A DNA stretch of 64,000 nucleotides from Burkholderia diffusa (GCF_001718315.1 NZ_CP013362.1:1054001-1118000); one strand, 5' to 3'; positions 46,312 to 55,944 are shown, counted from the first letter of the stretch. Numbers and translations: made by a program. Notes: generated by a model not told the origin, from the sequence alone.

Positions 46312-46394
46312 GTTCAAAGAAGTGCGAGCCAAGCTTCTATTCTAGCCGCAAGCGGCTGCTCGGGCCGGAGGGCGGAAACCCGCAGCGCGGAAAT

Positions 46395-46423
46395 GGAAAA
46401 GCCCGCCGGAGGCGGGCTTTTCC
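46395..46423 (-). terminator. Terminator downstream of rne
   Basis: GGAAAAGCCCGCC pairs with GGCGGGCTTTTCC around a 3-base loop. It sits 20 bases beyond the rne stop and separates it from moaA. Confidence 0.88.
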
Positions 46424-46442
46424 TGGTCGGGCGATGCGCCGC

Positions 46443-49400
46443 TTAATGTTGCGACGTTTCGACCTGCTGCATCGGGGTCGTGTCGACCGGCGGCAGCGCC
46501 TTGCGCTCGCGCGGAACGCGGACAGCGCGCGGCAGGCGCGACGCAGCTTCCTGGGCAGCGCGGAACTTGTCGGCGTCGGTGTTCACCCACACGAGACCGG
46601 CTTGTTCCAGCACGGCATCAAGGCTCGCCGAAGCTGGCGCGGCGGCCGGTTGCACGGGTGCCGGAGCCGGCGCGGCAACGGCTTCGACCGGTGCAGTTTC
46701 GACGCGCGCCGGTTCGACGTGAGTCGGTTCGACGGCGGACGGAGCCGCTTCGGCTGCGACGACCGGTGCCGGTGCGGCCTGTTCGACGGGCGCGGACTGC
46801 GGCGCTTCGACGGCAGCCGGCGCGGCCGGCACTTCGAACGCATCGGTCGGCGAAACCGCGACCGGAGCCGGGCCGGCTTCCGGAGCAGCGGCCGGTGCGA
46901 CCGGTGCCGACTCGGCTGCCGGTGCGACGACGGCGGGCTCGAGCGGCGCGACCGGCGTCGCTTCGACGCGAACCGGTGCCGGTTGCGGCTCGGCTGCGAC
47001 CGGTGCGGCTGCTTCGGCAACGGCTGCGCCGGCAGCGGCGACGGCTGCCACCGCGACCGGTGCGGCCGTATGAGCCGGCTCGGCAGCGCTCGGCGCTTCC
47101 GTCGTCACGGCCTGCACGGCGGCTTCGTCGTCCGCGCGTTGCTCGGCGTGGTCGACGACTGCGCCTTCGTCCTCGCGCTCGCGGCGGCCGCCACGGCGAC
47201 CGCGGCGGCGGCGGCGACGTTCCTCGCCGTCACGTGCACCGGCTTCCGCGTCGGCTGCGACATCGGCGCCCGGCAGGGCGGCTGCGGCCTGGTCCGTTTC
47301 CGTTTCCGGATGGTTCTCGCCTCGGGTGACGGTTTCGAGCGTCGCTGCATGTTGCGTCGGCTTGCGGCGCTCGCCGCGCTCGCGACGTTCGCCGCGTTCC
47401 TGGCGCTCGCCGCGGCCGGCTGCCTCGACGGTTTCCGGCTGCTCGGTGCGCTCGCGCGGTTCGCGGTTCTCGCGCGGTTCACGCGGCTCACGGCCCTCAC
47501 GCGGTTCGCGGCCTTCGCGCGGACCACGGCCCTCGCGACCTTCGCGACCCTCACGGCTTTCGCGCGGCTCGCGGCCTTCACGCGGTTCGCGACCCTCGCG
47601 CGGTTCACGCGGCTCGCGCGCTTCCTTGCCTTCCCGTTCCTGGCGTTGCGACTGGCCACGGCCTGCCGCTGCCTGGTCGCGGCCGCCCTGAGCCTGCTGG
47701 GCGCCGCCACGACGGTTGCGGTTGCGATCGCCGCCGCGCTGCTCGGTCTTCTCGGTCCGCTCGCGGGCCGGACGGGCGGCCTGTTCCTTTGCCGGTGCCG
47801 GTGCGACCGGCGCGGGCGCCGGAGCCGGCGACATGCCGAACAGACCCTTCAGCCAGCCGATGAAGCCGCCGCTCGCCGCGGCGACCGGTGCGGGCGCCGC
47901 AACCGGCTCGACCGGGCGCTGCGGTGCCGGGCTCGGTGCCGGACGCTCGGGCGTGATGCCCTTGACCGCGGCTTCCTGCTTCGGCTTCACGTCGGCCGCA
48001 CGCTTGCTGTAGCCGGTTTCCGACTCCAGTTCGCGGGCGGCTTCCTCCGCCATCTTCCAGGACGCACGCGGATCGTCGAGGCGCGCGTCGTCATGGCGCA
48101 GGCGCTCGAGCTTGTAGTGCGGCGTATCGAGGTGCTTGTTCGGGATCAGCACGATGCCGACCTTGAAGCGCGACTCGATCTTGTTGATTTCCTGACGCTT
48201 TTCATTGAGCAGGAAGGCGGTCACCTCGACCGGCACCTGGCAGTGGATCGCCGCGGTGTTTTCCTTCATCGCTTCTTCCTGAATGATCCGCAGGACCTGC
48301 AGCGCGGACGATTCGGTATCGCGGATGTGGCCGGTGCCGTTACAGCGCGGGCACGTCACATGGCTGCCTTCCGACAGGGCCGGACGCAGGCGCTGGCGCG
48401 ACAGTTCCATCAGGCCGAAGCGGGAGATCTTGCCCATCTGCACGCGCGCACGGTCGTGCTTGAGCGCGTCCTTCAGGCGTTGCTCGACTTCGCGCTGGCT
48501 CTTCGCCGACTCCATGTCGATGAAGTCGATCACGATCAGGCCGCCGAGGTCGCGCAGGCGCAGCTGGCGGGCCACTTCGTCCGCCGCTTCGAGGTTCGTG
48601 CGGGTCGCCGTTTCCTCGATGTCCGCACCCTTGGTCGCACGCGCCGAGTTCACGTCGATCGCGACGAGCGCTTCGGTGTGGTCGATCACGATCGCGCCGC
48701 CCGACGGCAGCGGCACCGTGCGCGAGTACGCGGTCTCGATCTGGTGCTCGATCTGGAAGCGCGAGAAGAGCGGCACGTCGTCGTGGTAGCGCTTCACCTT
48801 CGACACGTTGTCCGGCATCACGATGTCCATGAACGCACGGGCCTGATCGTAGATCTCGGTCGTGTCGATCAGGATTTCGCCGATATCGGGCTGGAAATAA
48901 TCCCGGATCGCGCGGATCACGAGGCTCGATTCCAAATAGATCAGCATCGGCTGGCCGGCGTTGCCGCTTTGCGATGCCGCTTCGATCGCGCGCCACAGCT
49001 GCAGCAGATAGTTCAGGTCCCACTGCAGTTCCTCGGCGCTGCGGCCGATGCCCGCGGTGCGGGCAATCATGCTCATGCCGTCCGGAATCTGCAGCTGCGC
49101 CATGGTTTCGCGCAGTTCCTGCCGTTCGTCGCCCTCGATCCGGCGCGACACGCCGCCGCCGCGCGGGTTGTTCGGCATCAGCACGAGGTAGCGGCCGGCG
49201 AGCGAGATGAAGGTCGTGAGGGCGGCGCCCTTGTTGCCGCGCTCCTCCTTCTCGACCTGGACGATCAGCTCCTGGCCTTCGCGCAGGGCATCCTGGATGC
49301 GCGCGGAGCGCATGTCGATGCCTTCCTTGAAGTACTGGCGGGCGACTTCCTTGAACGGCAGGAAGCCGTGGCGGTCTTCGCCGTAGTTGACGAAGCACGC

Positions 49401-49562
49401 TTCGAGCGACGGCTCGATGCGGGTCACGACACCTTTGTAGATATTGCCTTTGCGCTGTTCGCGCCCGGCCGTTTCGATGTCGATGTCGATGAGCTTTTGC
49501 CCATCGACGATGGCGACGCGCAGCTCCTCCTGCTGCGTCGCATTGAACAGCATGCGTTTCAT
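46443..49562 (-). CDS. rne: Ribonuclease E
   Basis: This endoribonuclease heads the RNA degradosome and matures rRNA and tRNA. The protein has 1,039 residues. The catalytic N-half has an S1 domain ([20 protein letters not shown]), the DNase I-like region [20 protein letters not shown] and the zinc-link CPRCNGTGH. The C-half is disordered. It has [20 protein letters not shown] and similar repeats (about residues 640-707), a basic RNA-binding patch ([17 protein letters not shown]), long Ala/Pro/Val-rich runs and a conserved short end. The ATG at 49562 begins [17 protein letters not shown], as in the family. It lies opposite rluC, as in E. coli. Confidence 0.97.
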   Translation of the reverse strand: MKRMLFNATQQEELRVAIVDGQKLIDIDIETAGREQRKGNIYKGVVTRIEPSLEACFVNYGEDRHGFLPFKEVARQYFKEGIDMRSARIQDALREGQELIVQVEKEERGNKGAALTTFISLAGRYLVLMPNNPRGGGVSRRIEGDERQELRETMAQLQIPDGMSMIARTAGIGRSAEELQWDLNYLLQLWRAIEAASQSGNAGQPMLIYLESSLVIRAIRDYFQPDIGEILIDTTEIYDQARAFMDIVMPDNVSKVKRYHDDVPLFSRFQIEHQIETAYSRTVPLPSGGAIVIDHTEALVAIDVNSARATKGADIEETATRTNLEAADEVARQLRLRDLGGLIVIDFIDMESAKSQREVEQRLKDALKHDRARVQMGKISRFGLMELSRQRLRPALSEGSHVTCPRCNGTGHIRDTESSALQVLRIIQEEAMKENTAAIHCQVPVEVTAFLLNEKRQEINKIESRFKVGIVLIPNKHLDTPHYKLERLRHDDARLDDPRASWKMAEEAARELESETGYSKRAADVKPKQEAAVKGITPERPAPSPAPQRPVEPVAAPAPVAAASGGFIGWLKGLFGMSPAPAPAPVAPAPAKEQAARPARERTEKTEQRGGDRNRNRRGGAQQAQGGRDQAAAGRGQSQRQEREGKEAREPREPREGREPREGREPRESREGREGREGRGPREGREPREGREPREPRENREPRERTEQPETVEAAGRGERQERGERRERGERRKPTQHAATLETVTRGENHPETETDQAAAALPGADVAADAEAGARDGEERRRRRRGRRGGRREREDEGAVVDHAEQRADDEAAVQAVTTEAPSAAEPAHTAAPVAVAAVAAAGAAVAEAAAPVAAEPQPAPVRVEATPVAPLEPAVVAPAAESAPVAPAAAPEAGPAPVAVSPTDAFEVPAAPAAVEAPQSAPVEQAAPAPVVAAEAAPSAVEPTHVEPARVETAPVEAVAAPAPAPVQPAAAPASASLDAVLEQAGLVWVNTDADKFRAAQEAASRLPRAVRVPRERKALPPVDTTPMQQVETSQH
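47440..47640 (-). repeat. Degenerate Glu-Pro-Arg repeat in rne
   Basis: The codons for EGREPRE, EPRESRE and related units repeat in tandem, so the DNA also repeats (GCGCGGTTCACG and close variants). It is a potential site of replication slippage and length change between strains. Confidence 0.8.
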
Positions 49563-50286
49563 GAACGACTCCAGGCGGCTCTGCTGCCGGCGCCTCGCGG
49601 TTGTCAGTCGCGAGGGCGGGAACGACGGCAGGCCGCACCTTGTTGTGTTGTCACGAGCACGCTGGAGCGGGAAGGATGGCGGGGAGAATTGCCTGAAGAG
49701 GCGCTTGGGCCCGAAACATGGGGCCGGCGGCCAAAGGGCACCTGCGAACACGGCTTCAAAGCACGGCGTCCACACACCGCACGCTGCGAAAGCGCGCTAA
49801 GCCTGAGACCGGGGCACTGCCACGGGGCGCGCGCAATGCGTCGCGCGCGCCGACGGGCGGCAGATGCTGCGGCTTGGGCCGCAGCGGGGAGTATCGAATC
49901 CAGCCCGACTTTCCCGCCTGGGGTGTACTTCCCTGGTTTGACGTCGCCAAGCCCCGCACGCTTCGCGGGGCCAAATCGGGCGCAACGCCGTAATTTTCGC
50001 AACCGGCAGCCTGCGGGCGTACTTCACGCCGCCGGGCTGCCGATCAAATTCTTTTCAACCAACTTTCCGTTACCGCGGCGCCTTGCCGACCGAATCCGCC
50101 TGTGGGCGCGATCCTTGCCGACGGGCGGCGCCGTGCGTGCAACTTGCTGCATCTCTTTGATTAGGGGCGAGCAGCAGACCCCCGGCGCAAGTAAAATAGC
50201 AGTTTGCGCTTGCGCCTTGCCCGATTCCGTCGGAGCCGGCCTGTCAGGCCACCCTCAACGTCAGGCTGGGCAAAATTATATTCAGT
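49563..50286 (-). promoter_or_regulatory. Long structured rne leader (5' UTR) facing rluC
   Basis: A 724-base gap without a convincing gene. Three strong hairpins lie in it: 49825-49850 (9-bp stem GGCGCGCGC), 49866-49885 (8-bp stem GCTGCGGC with TTGG loop) and 49951-49971 (7-bp stem GCCCCGC). If transcription starts near 50268, the rne mRNA has a leader of about 0.7 kb. In E. coli the rne leader hairpins are bound by RNase E for autoregulation; a similar role is inferred here. Confidence 0.6.
50192..50197 (+). promoter_or_regulatory. Candidate -10 element for rluC
   Basis: TAAAAT lies about 90 bases before rluC, with no good -35 partner. Confidence 0.3.
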
Positions 50287-50303
50287 ATGAATGAGTTAGG
50301 CAA
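50275..50303 (-). promoter_or_regulatory. Sigma-70 promoter for rne, overlapping the rluC start
   Basis: Minus-strand TTGCCT (50303-50298), a 17-base spacer and a perfect TATAAT (50280-50275) form a strong promoter. It covers the rluC ATG at 50287, so rne and rluC transcription would interfere. Confidence 0.75.
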
Positions 50304-51291
50304 AATATCCCAGAATTCAGTCGCAAGCGGCCAGGTATCGATGATCCAGATCGACGAAAACTCGGCCGGTCAGCGGATCGACAACTTCCTGTTGCGCGTC
50401 TGTAAAGGCGTGCCCAAAAGCCATATTTACCGGATCCTGCGTAGCGGCGAAGTGCGCGTGAACAAGGGTCGGGTCGATGCCCAGTATCGCCTGGCGTTCG
50501 GCGACATCGTCCGCGTGCCGCCCTTGCGCGTGGCGGCGGTCGACCTTGCTCGCGCCGACACGCCGATCGTGCCGCCCGCGCAGTTCGAGGTGCTGTACGA
50601 AGACGATGCGATGCTCGTCATCAACAAGCCGGCCGGCGTCGCCGTGCACGGCGGCAGCGGCGTCGCGTTCGGCGTGATCGAGCAGATGCGCCAGGCGCAT
50701 CCGCGCGCGAAGTTCCTCGAACTCGTGCATCGGCTCGACCGTGAGACCTCCGGGATCCTGATGCTCGCGAAGAAGCGTTCGGCGCTTGTCGGCCTGCACG
50801 AGCAGATCCGCGAGAACCGCATGGACAAACGCTATTTCGCGTGCGGACATGGTGAATGGCAGCCCGACTGGGGGCGCCGCCGTGCGGTGAAGGCGCCGCT
50901 GTTCAAGTATTCGACCCCGGAAGGCGAACGGCGAGTGCGTGTGCAGGACGACGGCCTGCCGTCGCACACCGTGTTCAACCTGATCGAGCGCTGGCCGGAC
51001 TATGCACTGGTCGAAGCGGAACTGAAAACGGGTCGGACCCATCAGATCCGCGTGCACCTCGCGCATCTCGGCCTGCCGATCGCCGGCGACGCCAAGTACG
51101 GCGACTTCGCACTGAACAAGGCGCTGGCGCGCGCGAACGCGCAGCCGTCGCTCAAACGGATGTTCCTGCATGCGCACCGGCTGAAGCTCACGCATCCGCT
51201 GACCGGCGAGGCGCTGCAGTTCGACGCGCCGCTGCCGGACGAATGCCGGCGCTTCCTCGATCAACTCAGCGCTCTGCGCGATACCGCCTGA
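50287..51291 (+). CDS. rluC: 23S rRNA pseudouridine synthase RluC
   Basis: RluC makes pseudouridines at 955, 2504 and 2580 in E. coli 23S rRNA. The 334-residue protein has an N-terminal S4 domain (GQRIDNFLLRVCKGVPKSHI) and the catalytic motif LVHRLDRETSGILMLAKK with the essential Asp. The segments TGRTHQIRVHLAHLGLPIAG and HAHRLKLTHPLTGE follow. An ATG at 50341 (MIQIDENSAGQ) fits the usual family start better. The first 18 residues are therefore uncertain. Confidence 0.95.
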   Translation: MNELGKISQNSVASGQVSMIQIDENSAGQRIDNFLLRVCKGVPKSHIYRILRSGEVRVNKGRVDAQYRLAFGDIVRVPPLRVAAVDLARADTPIVPPAQFEVLYEDDAMLVINKPAGVAVHGGSGVAFGVIEQMRQAHPRAKFLELVHRLDRETSGILMLAKKRSALVGLHEQIRENRMDKRYFACGHGEWQPDWGRRRAVKAPLFKYSTPEGERRVRVQDDGLPSHTVFNLIERWPDYALVEAELKTGRTHQIRVHLAHLGLPIAGDAKYGDFALNKALARANAQPSLKRMFLHAHRLKLTHPLTGEALQFDAPLPDECRRFLDQLSALRDTA

Positions 51292-51296
51292 CTCGC

Positions 51297-51956
51297 ATGG
51301 CCCGACAGCAATTTGATCTGATCGTCTTCGACTGGGACGGCACGCTGATGGATTCGACTGCGCACATCGCGCACAGCATCCAGGCCGCGTGCCGCGATCT
51401 CGGCCTGCCCACGCCGTCGGACGAGGCGTCCCGCTACGTGATCGGCCTCGGCCTGCGCGATGCGCTGCAGATTACGGCGCCGAGCCTCGATCCGTCCGAC
51501 TATCCGCGACTGGCCGAACGGTACCGCTATCACTACTTGCTGGACGATCAGCGCATCGAACTGTTCGCCGGCGTGCGCGAACTGCTGGCGGAATTGCGCG
51601 ACACGGGTTACCTGCTCGCGGTCGCGACCGGCAAGGGGCGGGTCGGGCTGAACCGCGTGCTCGATCAGTCGAAGCTTACGAGCCTGTTCGATGCGACGCG
51701 TTGCGCGGACGAGACGTTCTCGAAGCCGCACCCGGCGATGCTGCACGAACTGTCCCGTGAATTGGGGCAGAATCTTGCGCGCACCGTGATGATCGGCGAC
51801 ACCACGCACGACCTGCAGATGGCTGCCAGTGCCGGGGCTGCCGGCATCGGGGTCTCCTACGGCGCGCACACGGCCGACGCGCTGGCCGCGCTGACGCCGC
51901 GCTTCGTCGCGCCGGACGTCGGCGCGCTCGCGGCGTGGCTGCGGGAGCACGCATGA
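51297..51956 (+). CDS. HAD-superfamily phosphatase (Gph-like)
   Basis: This 219-residue phosphatase of HAD subfamily IA has the nucleophile motif VFDWDGTLMDST (Asp12, Asp14), motif II in LAVATGKGR and motif III/IV in FSKPHPAML and MIGDTTHDLQMAASAG. It resembles phosphoglycolate phosphatase, which clears 2-phosphoglycolate from DNA repair, but the substrate is not certain. It begins 5 bases after rluC and overlaps the Rieske gene by four bases, forming one operon. Confidence 0.92.
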   Translation: MARQQFDLIVFDWDGTLMDSTAHIAHSIQAACRDLGLPTPSDEASRYVIGLGLRDALQITAPSLDPSDYPRLAERYRYHYLLDDQRIELFAGVRELLAELRDTGYLLAVATGKGRVGLNRVLDQSKLTSLFDATRCADETFSKPHPAMLHELSRELGQNLARTVMIGDTTHDLQMAASAGAAGIGVSYGAHTADALAALTPRFVAPDVGALAAWLREHA

Positions 51957-52363
51957 GCACGGCGCCGGAAGCGGTGCGCGTGTGCGCCTCGGACGCGCTG
52001 GCCGACGGCGGCGCGGGCGTGCGCGTCGACGCGTCGCTGCGCGGCGAGCAGGCGGTCGTGTTCTTCGTGCGCTACGAAGGTCGTGCGTACGGCTACCTGA
52101 ACCGCTGCGCGCACGTGCCGATGGAGCTCGACTGGGCCGAAGGGCAGTTTTTCGAGTCGTCGGGTCTGTACCTGATGTGCGCGACGCACGGCGCGATCTA
52201 CGCACCGGATACCGGCAAGTGTGTCGGCGGCCCGTGCCGCGGCGGCCGCCTGCGGCCAGTCGAAGTCGACGAGCGCGACACGCCCGACGGGCGTGCGGTA
52301 TTCTGGGTGCCGGATGCCGACCTGGGGCCCGCCTCCGCGCCTCCTTCCGCCACGACCGACTGA
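51953..52363 (+). CDS. Rieske [2Fe-2S] protein
   Basis: This 136-residue protein consists of one Rieske domain. The cluster ligands are Cys52 and His54 (CAHVP) and Cys76 and His79 (CATHGAIY), with the disulfide-type C-G-G-P-C loop of high-potential Rieske proteins absent in the usual place. It therefore looks like a dioxygenase-type ferredoxin. Its ATG overlaps the HAD stop. No oxygenase is nearby, so its partner is unknown. Confidence 0.92.
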   Translation: MSTAPEAVRVCASDALADGGAGVRVDASLRGEQAVVFFVRYEGRAYGYLNRCAHVPMELDWAEGQFFESSGLYLMCATHGAIYAPDTGKCVGGPCRGGRLRPVEVDERDTPDGRAVFWVPDADLGPASAPPSATTD

Positions 52364-52375
52364 AGACATTACTGC

Positions 52376-53368
52376 ATGGCCGACCAACCGAACATCCCCG
52401 ATTCCTCGTCCCGTCCCGACAGCCGCGAACCGAACTGGGAGCGTGCCGCGCTCGAGCGGATCGCGCTGGCGGCCGTCAAGGAGCAGCGCGCCGCGCGGCG
52501 CTGGAAGATTTTCTTCCGCTTCGCGTTCCTCGGCGTATTCGTGCTGCTCGCGTTCGCGCTGATCGATTTTTCGAGCGACTCGAAGTTCTCGTCGAGCGGG
52601 CGCCATACGGCGCTCGTGACGATCGACGGCGAAATCGCGGCGGGCACCAACGCGAATGCCGACGACATCAATACGGCGCTGGATGCCGCTTTCGACGACA
52701 GCGGCACGGCCGGCGTCGTGTTGCGGATCAACAGCCCGGGCGGCAGTCCGGTGCAGGCGGGGATGGTCTACGACGAGATCCGCCGGCTCCGCACGAAGTA
52801 TCCGGACAAGCCGTTGTACGTCGTCGTGACCGACATGTGCGCGTCGGGCGGCTATTACATTGCGTCCGCCGCCGACAAGATCTTCGTCGACAAGGCGAGC
52901 ATCGTGGGCTCGATCGGCGTGCTGATGGACGGGTTCGGCTTCACGGGCCTGATGGGCAAGCTCGGCGTCGATCGTCGGCTGCACACGTCGGGCGAAAACA
53001 AGGGTTTCTACGACCCGTTCTCGCCCGAGACGCCCAAGATGGATGCCCATGCGCAGGCGTTGCTCGACCAGGTCCATGCGCAGTTCATCAAGGCCGTGAA
53101 GGATGGCCGAGGCAAGCGGCTGCACGAAACGCCCGACATGTTCTCGGGCCTGTTCTGGACCGGCGAGAAGAGCGTCGAACTCGGGCTCGCCGACGGCTAC
53201 GGCACGACCGACACGGTCGCCCGCGATGTGCTGAAGGCGCCGGATCTCGTCGACTACACGGTGAAGGAAAGCCTGACGAATCGCGTTGCGCGCAAGTTCG
53301 GCGCGGCGGTTGGCGGTGCCGCGATGAAAGCGCTGACCGCGGGCGGCACGTCGTTCAGCCTGCGCTGA
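52376..53368 (+). CDS. S49-family signal-peptide peptidase (SppA-like)
   Basis: This 330-residue membrane-bound serine protease degrades signal peptides and membrane-protein fragments. One transmembrane segment lies at about residues 47-64. The catalytic serine is Ser157 in CASGGYYIASA, and the general-base lysine is probably Lys209 in HTSGENKGFYDP. Their 52-residue spacing equals that of Bacillus SppA. The motif RINSPGGSPVQAG precedes the serine. It is the last gene of the rluC-HAD-Rieske-SppA run. Confidence 0.94.
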   Translation: MADQPNIPDSSSRPDSREPNWERAALERIALAAVKEQRAARRWKIFFRFAFLGVFVLLAFALIDFSSDSKFSSSGRHTALVTIDGEIAAGTNANADDINTALDAAFDDSGTAGVVLRINSPGGSPVQAGMVYDEIRRLRTKYPDKPLYVVVTDMCASGGYYIASAADKIFVDKASIVGSIGVLMDGFGFTGLMGKLGVDRRLHTSGENKGFYDPFSPETPKMDAHAQALLDQVHAQFIKAVKDGRGKRLHETPDMFSGLFWTGEKSVELGLADGYGTTDTVARDVLKAPDLVDYTVKESLTNRVARKFGAAVGGAAMKALTAGGTSFSLR

Positions 53369-53440
53369 GCGGCGGCCGGCCGGCGCCGCGGCGATGGGGC
53401 AGTGCGCCCCGTGGCCGCGAGGGCGCTTCCGGTGCCGACC

Positions 53441-54163
53441 TCAGTTCGCGAGCAGCAGGAAGATGGCGGGGCGCTTGTGCAGATTCGGCGCTGGCGCCTT
53501 TTTCCAATCGGCCACCGAGCGGCTGGCGATCGTCTCCGTCTCGAGGGTCAGGTCGGCCGCGACGCAGATCTGCGTCGACGGCGCGCAGGTCGCGACGAGC
53601 GTGTCGAGCATCGCGTGGTTCCGGTACGGCGTCTCGATGAAGATCTGCGTCTGGCGCGCTTTGCGCGACAACTGCTCGAGTTCGCGCAGGCGTTTCGCGC
53701 GCGCGGCTGCATCGACCGGCAGGTAACCGTTGAACGCGAAGCTCTGACCGTTCAGGCCCGAGGCCATCAGCGCGAGCAGGATCGAACTCGGCCCGACGAG
53801 CGGCACGACCTTCACGCCGCGCTCGTGCGCGCGGCGGACCAGCAGTGCGCCAGGATCGGCAACGGCGGGGCAGCCGGCCTCGGACACGAGCCCGGCATCC
53901 GCGCCTGCCAGCACCGGCGCCAGCAGCCGGTCGATCTCGCCGGCCGGCGTATTGACGTTCAGTTCCCGGATCTCGATGTCCTGGATCGGCCTCGTCGTGC
54001 CGATCTTCTTCAGGAACGCGCGGGTCGTTTTCGCGTTTTCGCCGATGTAATAGCCAAGCGTGCCGGCGCGGGCCTGCACGGCCGCGGGCAACACGGCGGC
54101 GAGCATCGATGCGTCGCCTTCGCCGAGGGTGTTCGGGACGAGATAGAGCGTGCCGGCGGTCAT
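53441..54163 (-). CDS. RsmI-like tetrapyrrole-methylase-family methyltransferase
   Basis: This 240-residue SAM-dependent methyltransferase starts GTLYLVPNTLGEGDASML and has the family motifs AGLVSEAGCPAVADPGALLV and VPLVGPSSILLALMASGLNG. It is related to RsmI, the 16S rRNA ribose methylase, but the N-terminus differs from true RsmI, so it is probably a paralogue of unknown target. The start overlaps the yceF stop by four bases. Confidence 0.88.
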   Translation of the reverse strand: MTAGTLYLVPNTLGEGDASMLAAVLPAAVQARAGTLGYYIGENAKTTRAFLKKIGTTRPIQDIEIRELNVNTPAGEIDRLLAPVLAGADAGLVSEAGCPAVADPGALLVRRAHERGVKVVPLVGPSSILLALMASGLNGQSFAFNGYLPVDAAARAKRLRELEQLSRKARQTQIFIETPYRNHAMLDTLVATCAPSTQICVAADLTLETETIASRSVADWKKAPAPNLHKRPAIFLLLAN

Positions 54164-54789
54164 GCGCGGTCTCCGTGGGTGGCAAAGAGCGGATAGCCCG
54201 CGTCGCGCAGCATCCGCGTGAGCGCGATCAGCGGCAGGCCGACGAGCGCCGTCGGGTCGTCGGAGTCGATGGCATCCAGCAGCGCGATGCCGAGCCCCTC
54301 GGACTTCGCGCTCCCGGCGACGTCGTACGGCGTTTCCGCGCGCAGGTACGCGTCGAGCTCGGCTTCGGGCAGCGAGCGGAAGCGCACGTGCGTGACGACG
54401 TCCTCGCTCCAGGTTTCGCCCGTGCGGCTGTCATACAGGCTGAGCGCACTATGGAATTCGACGTCGCGGCCCTGCATCGACAGGAGCTGCGCGAGCGCGC
54501 GCTCGTGCGTGCCAGGCTTGCCGATCTGGCGGCCGTCGAACGTCGCGACCTGGTCCGACCCGATCACGAGCACGCCGTCCGGCGCATCGATCGTCGCGGC
54601 GACCGCGCGCGCCTTCGCGCCGGCGAGGCGCAGCGCGGTCGCGGCCGGCGTTTCGCCTGCGAGCGGGGTTTCGTCGAGGTCGGGCGACATGGCGTCGAAC
54701 GGCAGGCCGAGGCGCTCAAGCAGCGCGCGGCGGTATCGGGAACTGGAGGCGAGAATCAGCCGCGGCGGGCGGCAAACGGTATCCGGCAT
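54160..54789 (-). CDS. yceF: m7GTP pyrophosphatase YceF (Maf family)
   Basis: YceF hydrolyses m7GTP, a damaged or RNA-derived nucleotide. The 209-residue protein has the Maf start LILASSSRYRRALLERLGLP, DLDETPLAGETP, VLVIGSDQVATFDGRQIGKP and the end SEGLGIALLDAIDSDDPTAL, then VGLPLIALTRMLR. These agree better with E. coli YceF than with YhdE. The ATG at 54789 opens the family start. It is divergent from yceD, exactly as in E. coli. Confidence 0.93.
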   Translation of the reverse strand: MPDTVCRPPRLILASSSRYRRALLERLGLPFDAMSPDLDETPLAGETPAATALRLAGAKARAVAATIDAPDGVLVIGSDQVATFDGRQIGKPGTHERALAQLLSMQGRDVEFHSALSLYDSRTGETWSEDVVTHVRFRSLPEAELDAYLRAETPYDVAGSAKSEGLGIALLDAIDSDDPTALVGLPLIALTRMLRDAGYPLFATHGDRA

Positions 54790-54852
54790 GGTCGGTTGGG
54801 TCGATGAGTCGTCAGGTGTGGCGCGGTGTTGCGAGGGCGCAAGCATAAGTGA

Positions 54853-54881
54853 TTGACCGTAAAAGGTAAAACAGGTATGCT
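54853..54881 (+). promoter_or_regulatory. Sigma-70 promoter for yceD-rpmF
   Basis: TTGACC (54853-54858), a 17-base spacer and TATGCT (54876-54881) form a good promoter. It gives a leader of about 140 bases to yceD. Confidence 0.72.
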
Positions 54882-55030
54882 TTCCCGCTTTTCGTCGGCA
54901 GGCTTTCGCTGTGGTGGCGCCTGCCGGGTCTTCGGAAGTAAAGTACGTAATCGTACGCGGCGTAGATCGCGCACGTGTGCGGCGCCAGCAAGCCGGATCC
55001 CGCAAGTCAGCCTGTAGGCAGGAGCGCAAC

Positions 55031-55666
55031 ATGAACACTTCTTCTGGCAAACCTGCGGCGTCGCTTGATCCGCACGCAGTCGACCTGTTCGAATTCGCCC
55101 GCAGCGGGCGGCAGGCAGCGGGTGCCGTGCGCTTGTCGCAGCTGCCGCGCATGCTGAACGAAGTGCCGGTGGACGCGCCCGATCGCGACACGGTCTTCAC
55201 GTGGCAGGCCGAAGGGTTCACCCAGAAGGAGTTGCAGGACGACGGCGCCGATGGGCAGCAGCCGTATCTGCGCCTCGCGGTGCACGGCCATGCGTGGCTC
55301 ACGTGCCAGCGCTGCATGACCCCGTACGACCAGACGTTCGACGTCGACATGACGTACCGGATCGTTGCGACCGAAGAAGAAGCTGAAGAATTTCCGCTCG
55401 ACGACGATGAAGCCGATGTGATCGTGGGCTCACGCCAGTTCGATCTCGTCGACTTGATCGAAGAGGAGTTGCTGCTTTCGTTGCCGCTCGTGCCCAAGCA
55501 CGAGGTTTGCCCGGCAGTTCACGAAAGCCTCGTGTCGGGTGCGAGCGGTCCTTCGGAAGACGCGGACGACGAGTCCGTCGAAGACGAGGACGAAGGCAAA
55601 CGGCCGAATCCGTTCGCGGCGCTGGAAGCGCTGAAGAAGGGCGGGGACGGCGGCAAGAAACACTAA
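55031..55666 (+). CDS. yceD: YceD family protein (23S rRNA accumulation, DUF177)
   Basis: YceD supports 23S rRNA accumulation in E. coli and is widely found upstream of rpmF. The 211-residue protein has the DUF177 features: LRLAVHGHAWLTCQRCMTPY, the segment IVGSRQFDLVDLIEEELLLS and LPLVPKHEVC. Two CxxC-like cysteine sites (CQRC, and the lone C in EVCPAVH) lie in positions typical of the family. An acidic linker precedes a basic end. The ATG at 55031 has a GGAG site. Confidence 0.95.
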   Translation: MNTSSGKPAASLDPHAVDLFEFARSGRQAAGAVRLSQLPRMLNEVPVDAPDRDTVFTWQAEGFTQKELQDDGADGQQPYLRLAVHGHAWLTCQRCMTPYDQTFDVDMTYRIVATEEEAEEFPLDDDEADVIVGSRQFDLVDLIEEELLLSLPLVPKHEVCPAVHESLVSGASGPSEDADDESVEDEDEGKRPNPFAALEALKKGGDGGKKH

Positions 55667-55730
55667 GCAGTTGTGGCGCGGGAAGGCGTAAGGGCTTTGG
55701 GCCAGGGTAGTTAAGCGCCGGATCGGGCTG

Positions 55731-55739
55731 TGTTAGAAT
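55731..55739 (+). promoter_or_regulatory. Candidate extended -10 element for rpmF
   Basis: TGTTAGAAT combines a TG extension with a five-of-six -10 hexamer, about 26 bases before rpmF. It may give an additional start for L32. Confidence 0.4.
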
Positions 55740-55764
55740 CCGGAAAATTATTTAGGAGTTAGTC

Positions 55765-55944
55765 ATGGCAGTCCAGCAAAACAAGAAGTCGCCGTCGAAG
55801 CGCGGCATGCATCGTTCGCACGATTTCCTGACGGCAGCGCCGCTGGCAGTCGAGCCGAGCACGGGTGAAGTGCACCTGCGTCACCACGTCAGCCCGAACG
55901 GCTACTATCGCGGCAAGAAAGTCGTCAAGACGAAGAACGACTAA
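55765..55944 (+). CDS. rpmF: 50S ribosomal protein L32
   Basis: This 59-residue protein begins [20 protein letters not shown] and ends [14 protein letters not shown]. It lacks the paired cysteines found in zinc-binding L32 forms. It sits between yceD and plsX as in most proteobacteria. A TAGGAG site precedes the ATG. The frame is short and easily missed by length filters. Confidence 0.98.

Noticed and set aside
46434-50294. Plus-strand open frame of 1,286 codons covering the whole of rne
   Set aside because: It is antisense to a clear RNase E gene. Such frames arise in GC-rich DNA because stop codons are rare in the mirrored codon positions. It has no start signal or family features.
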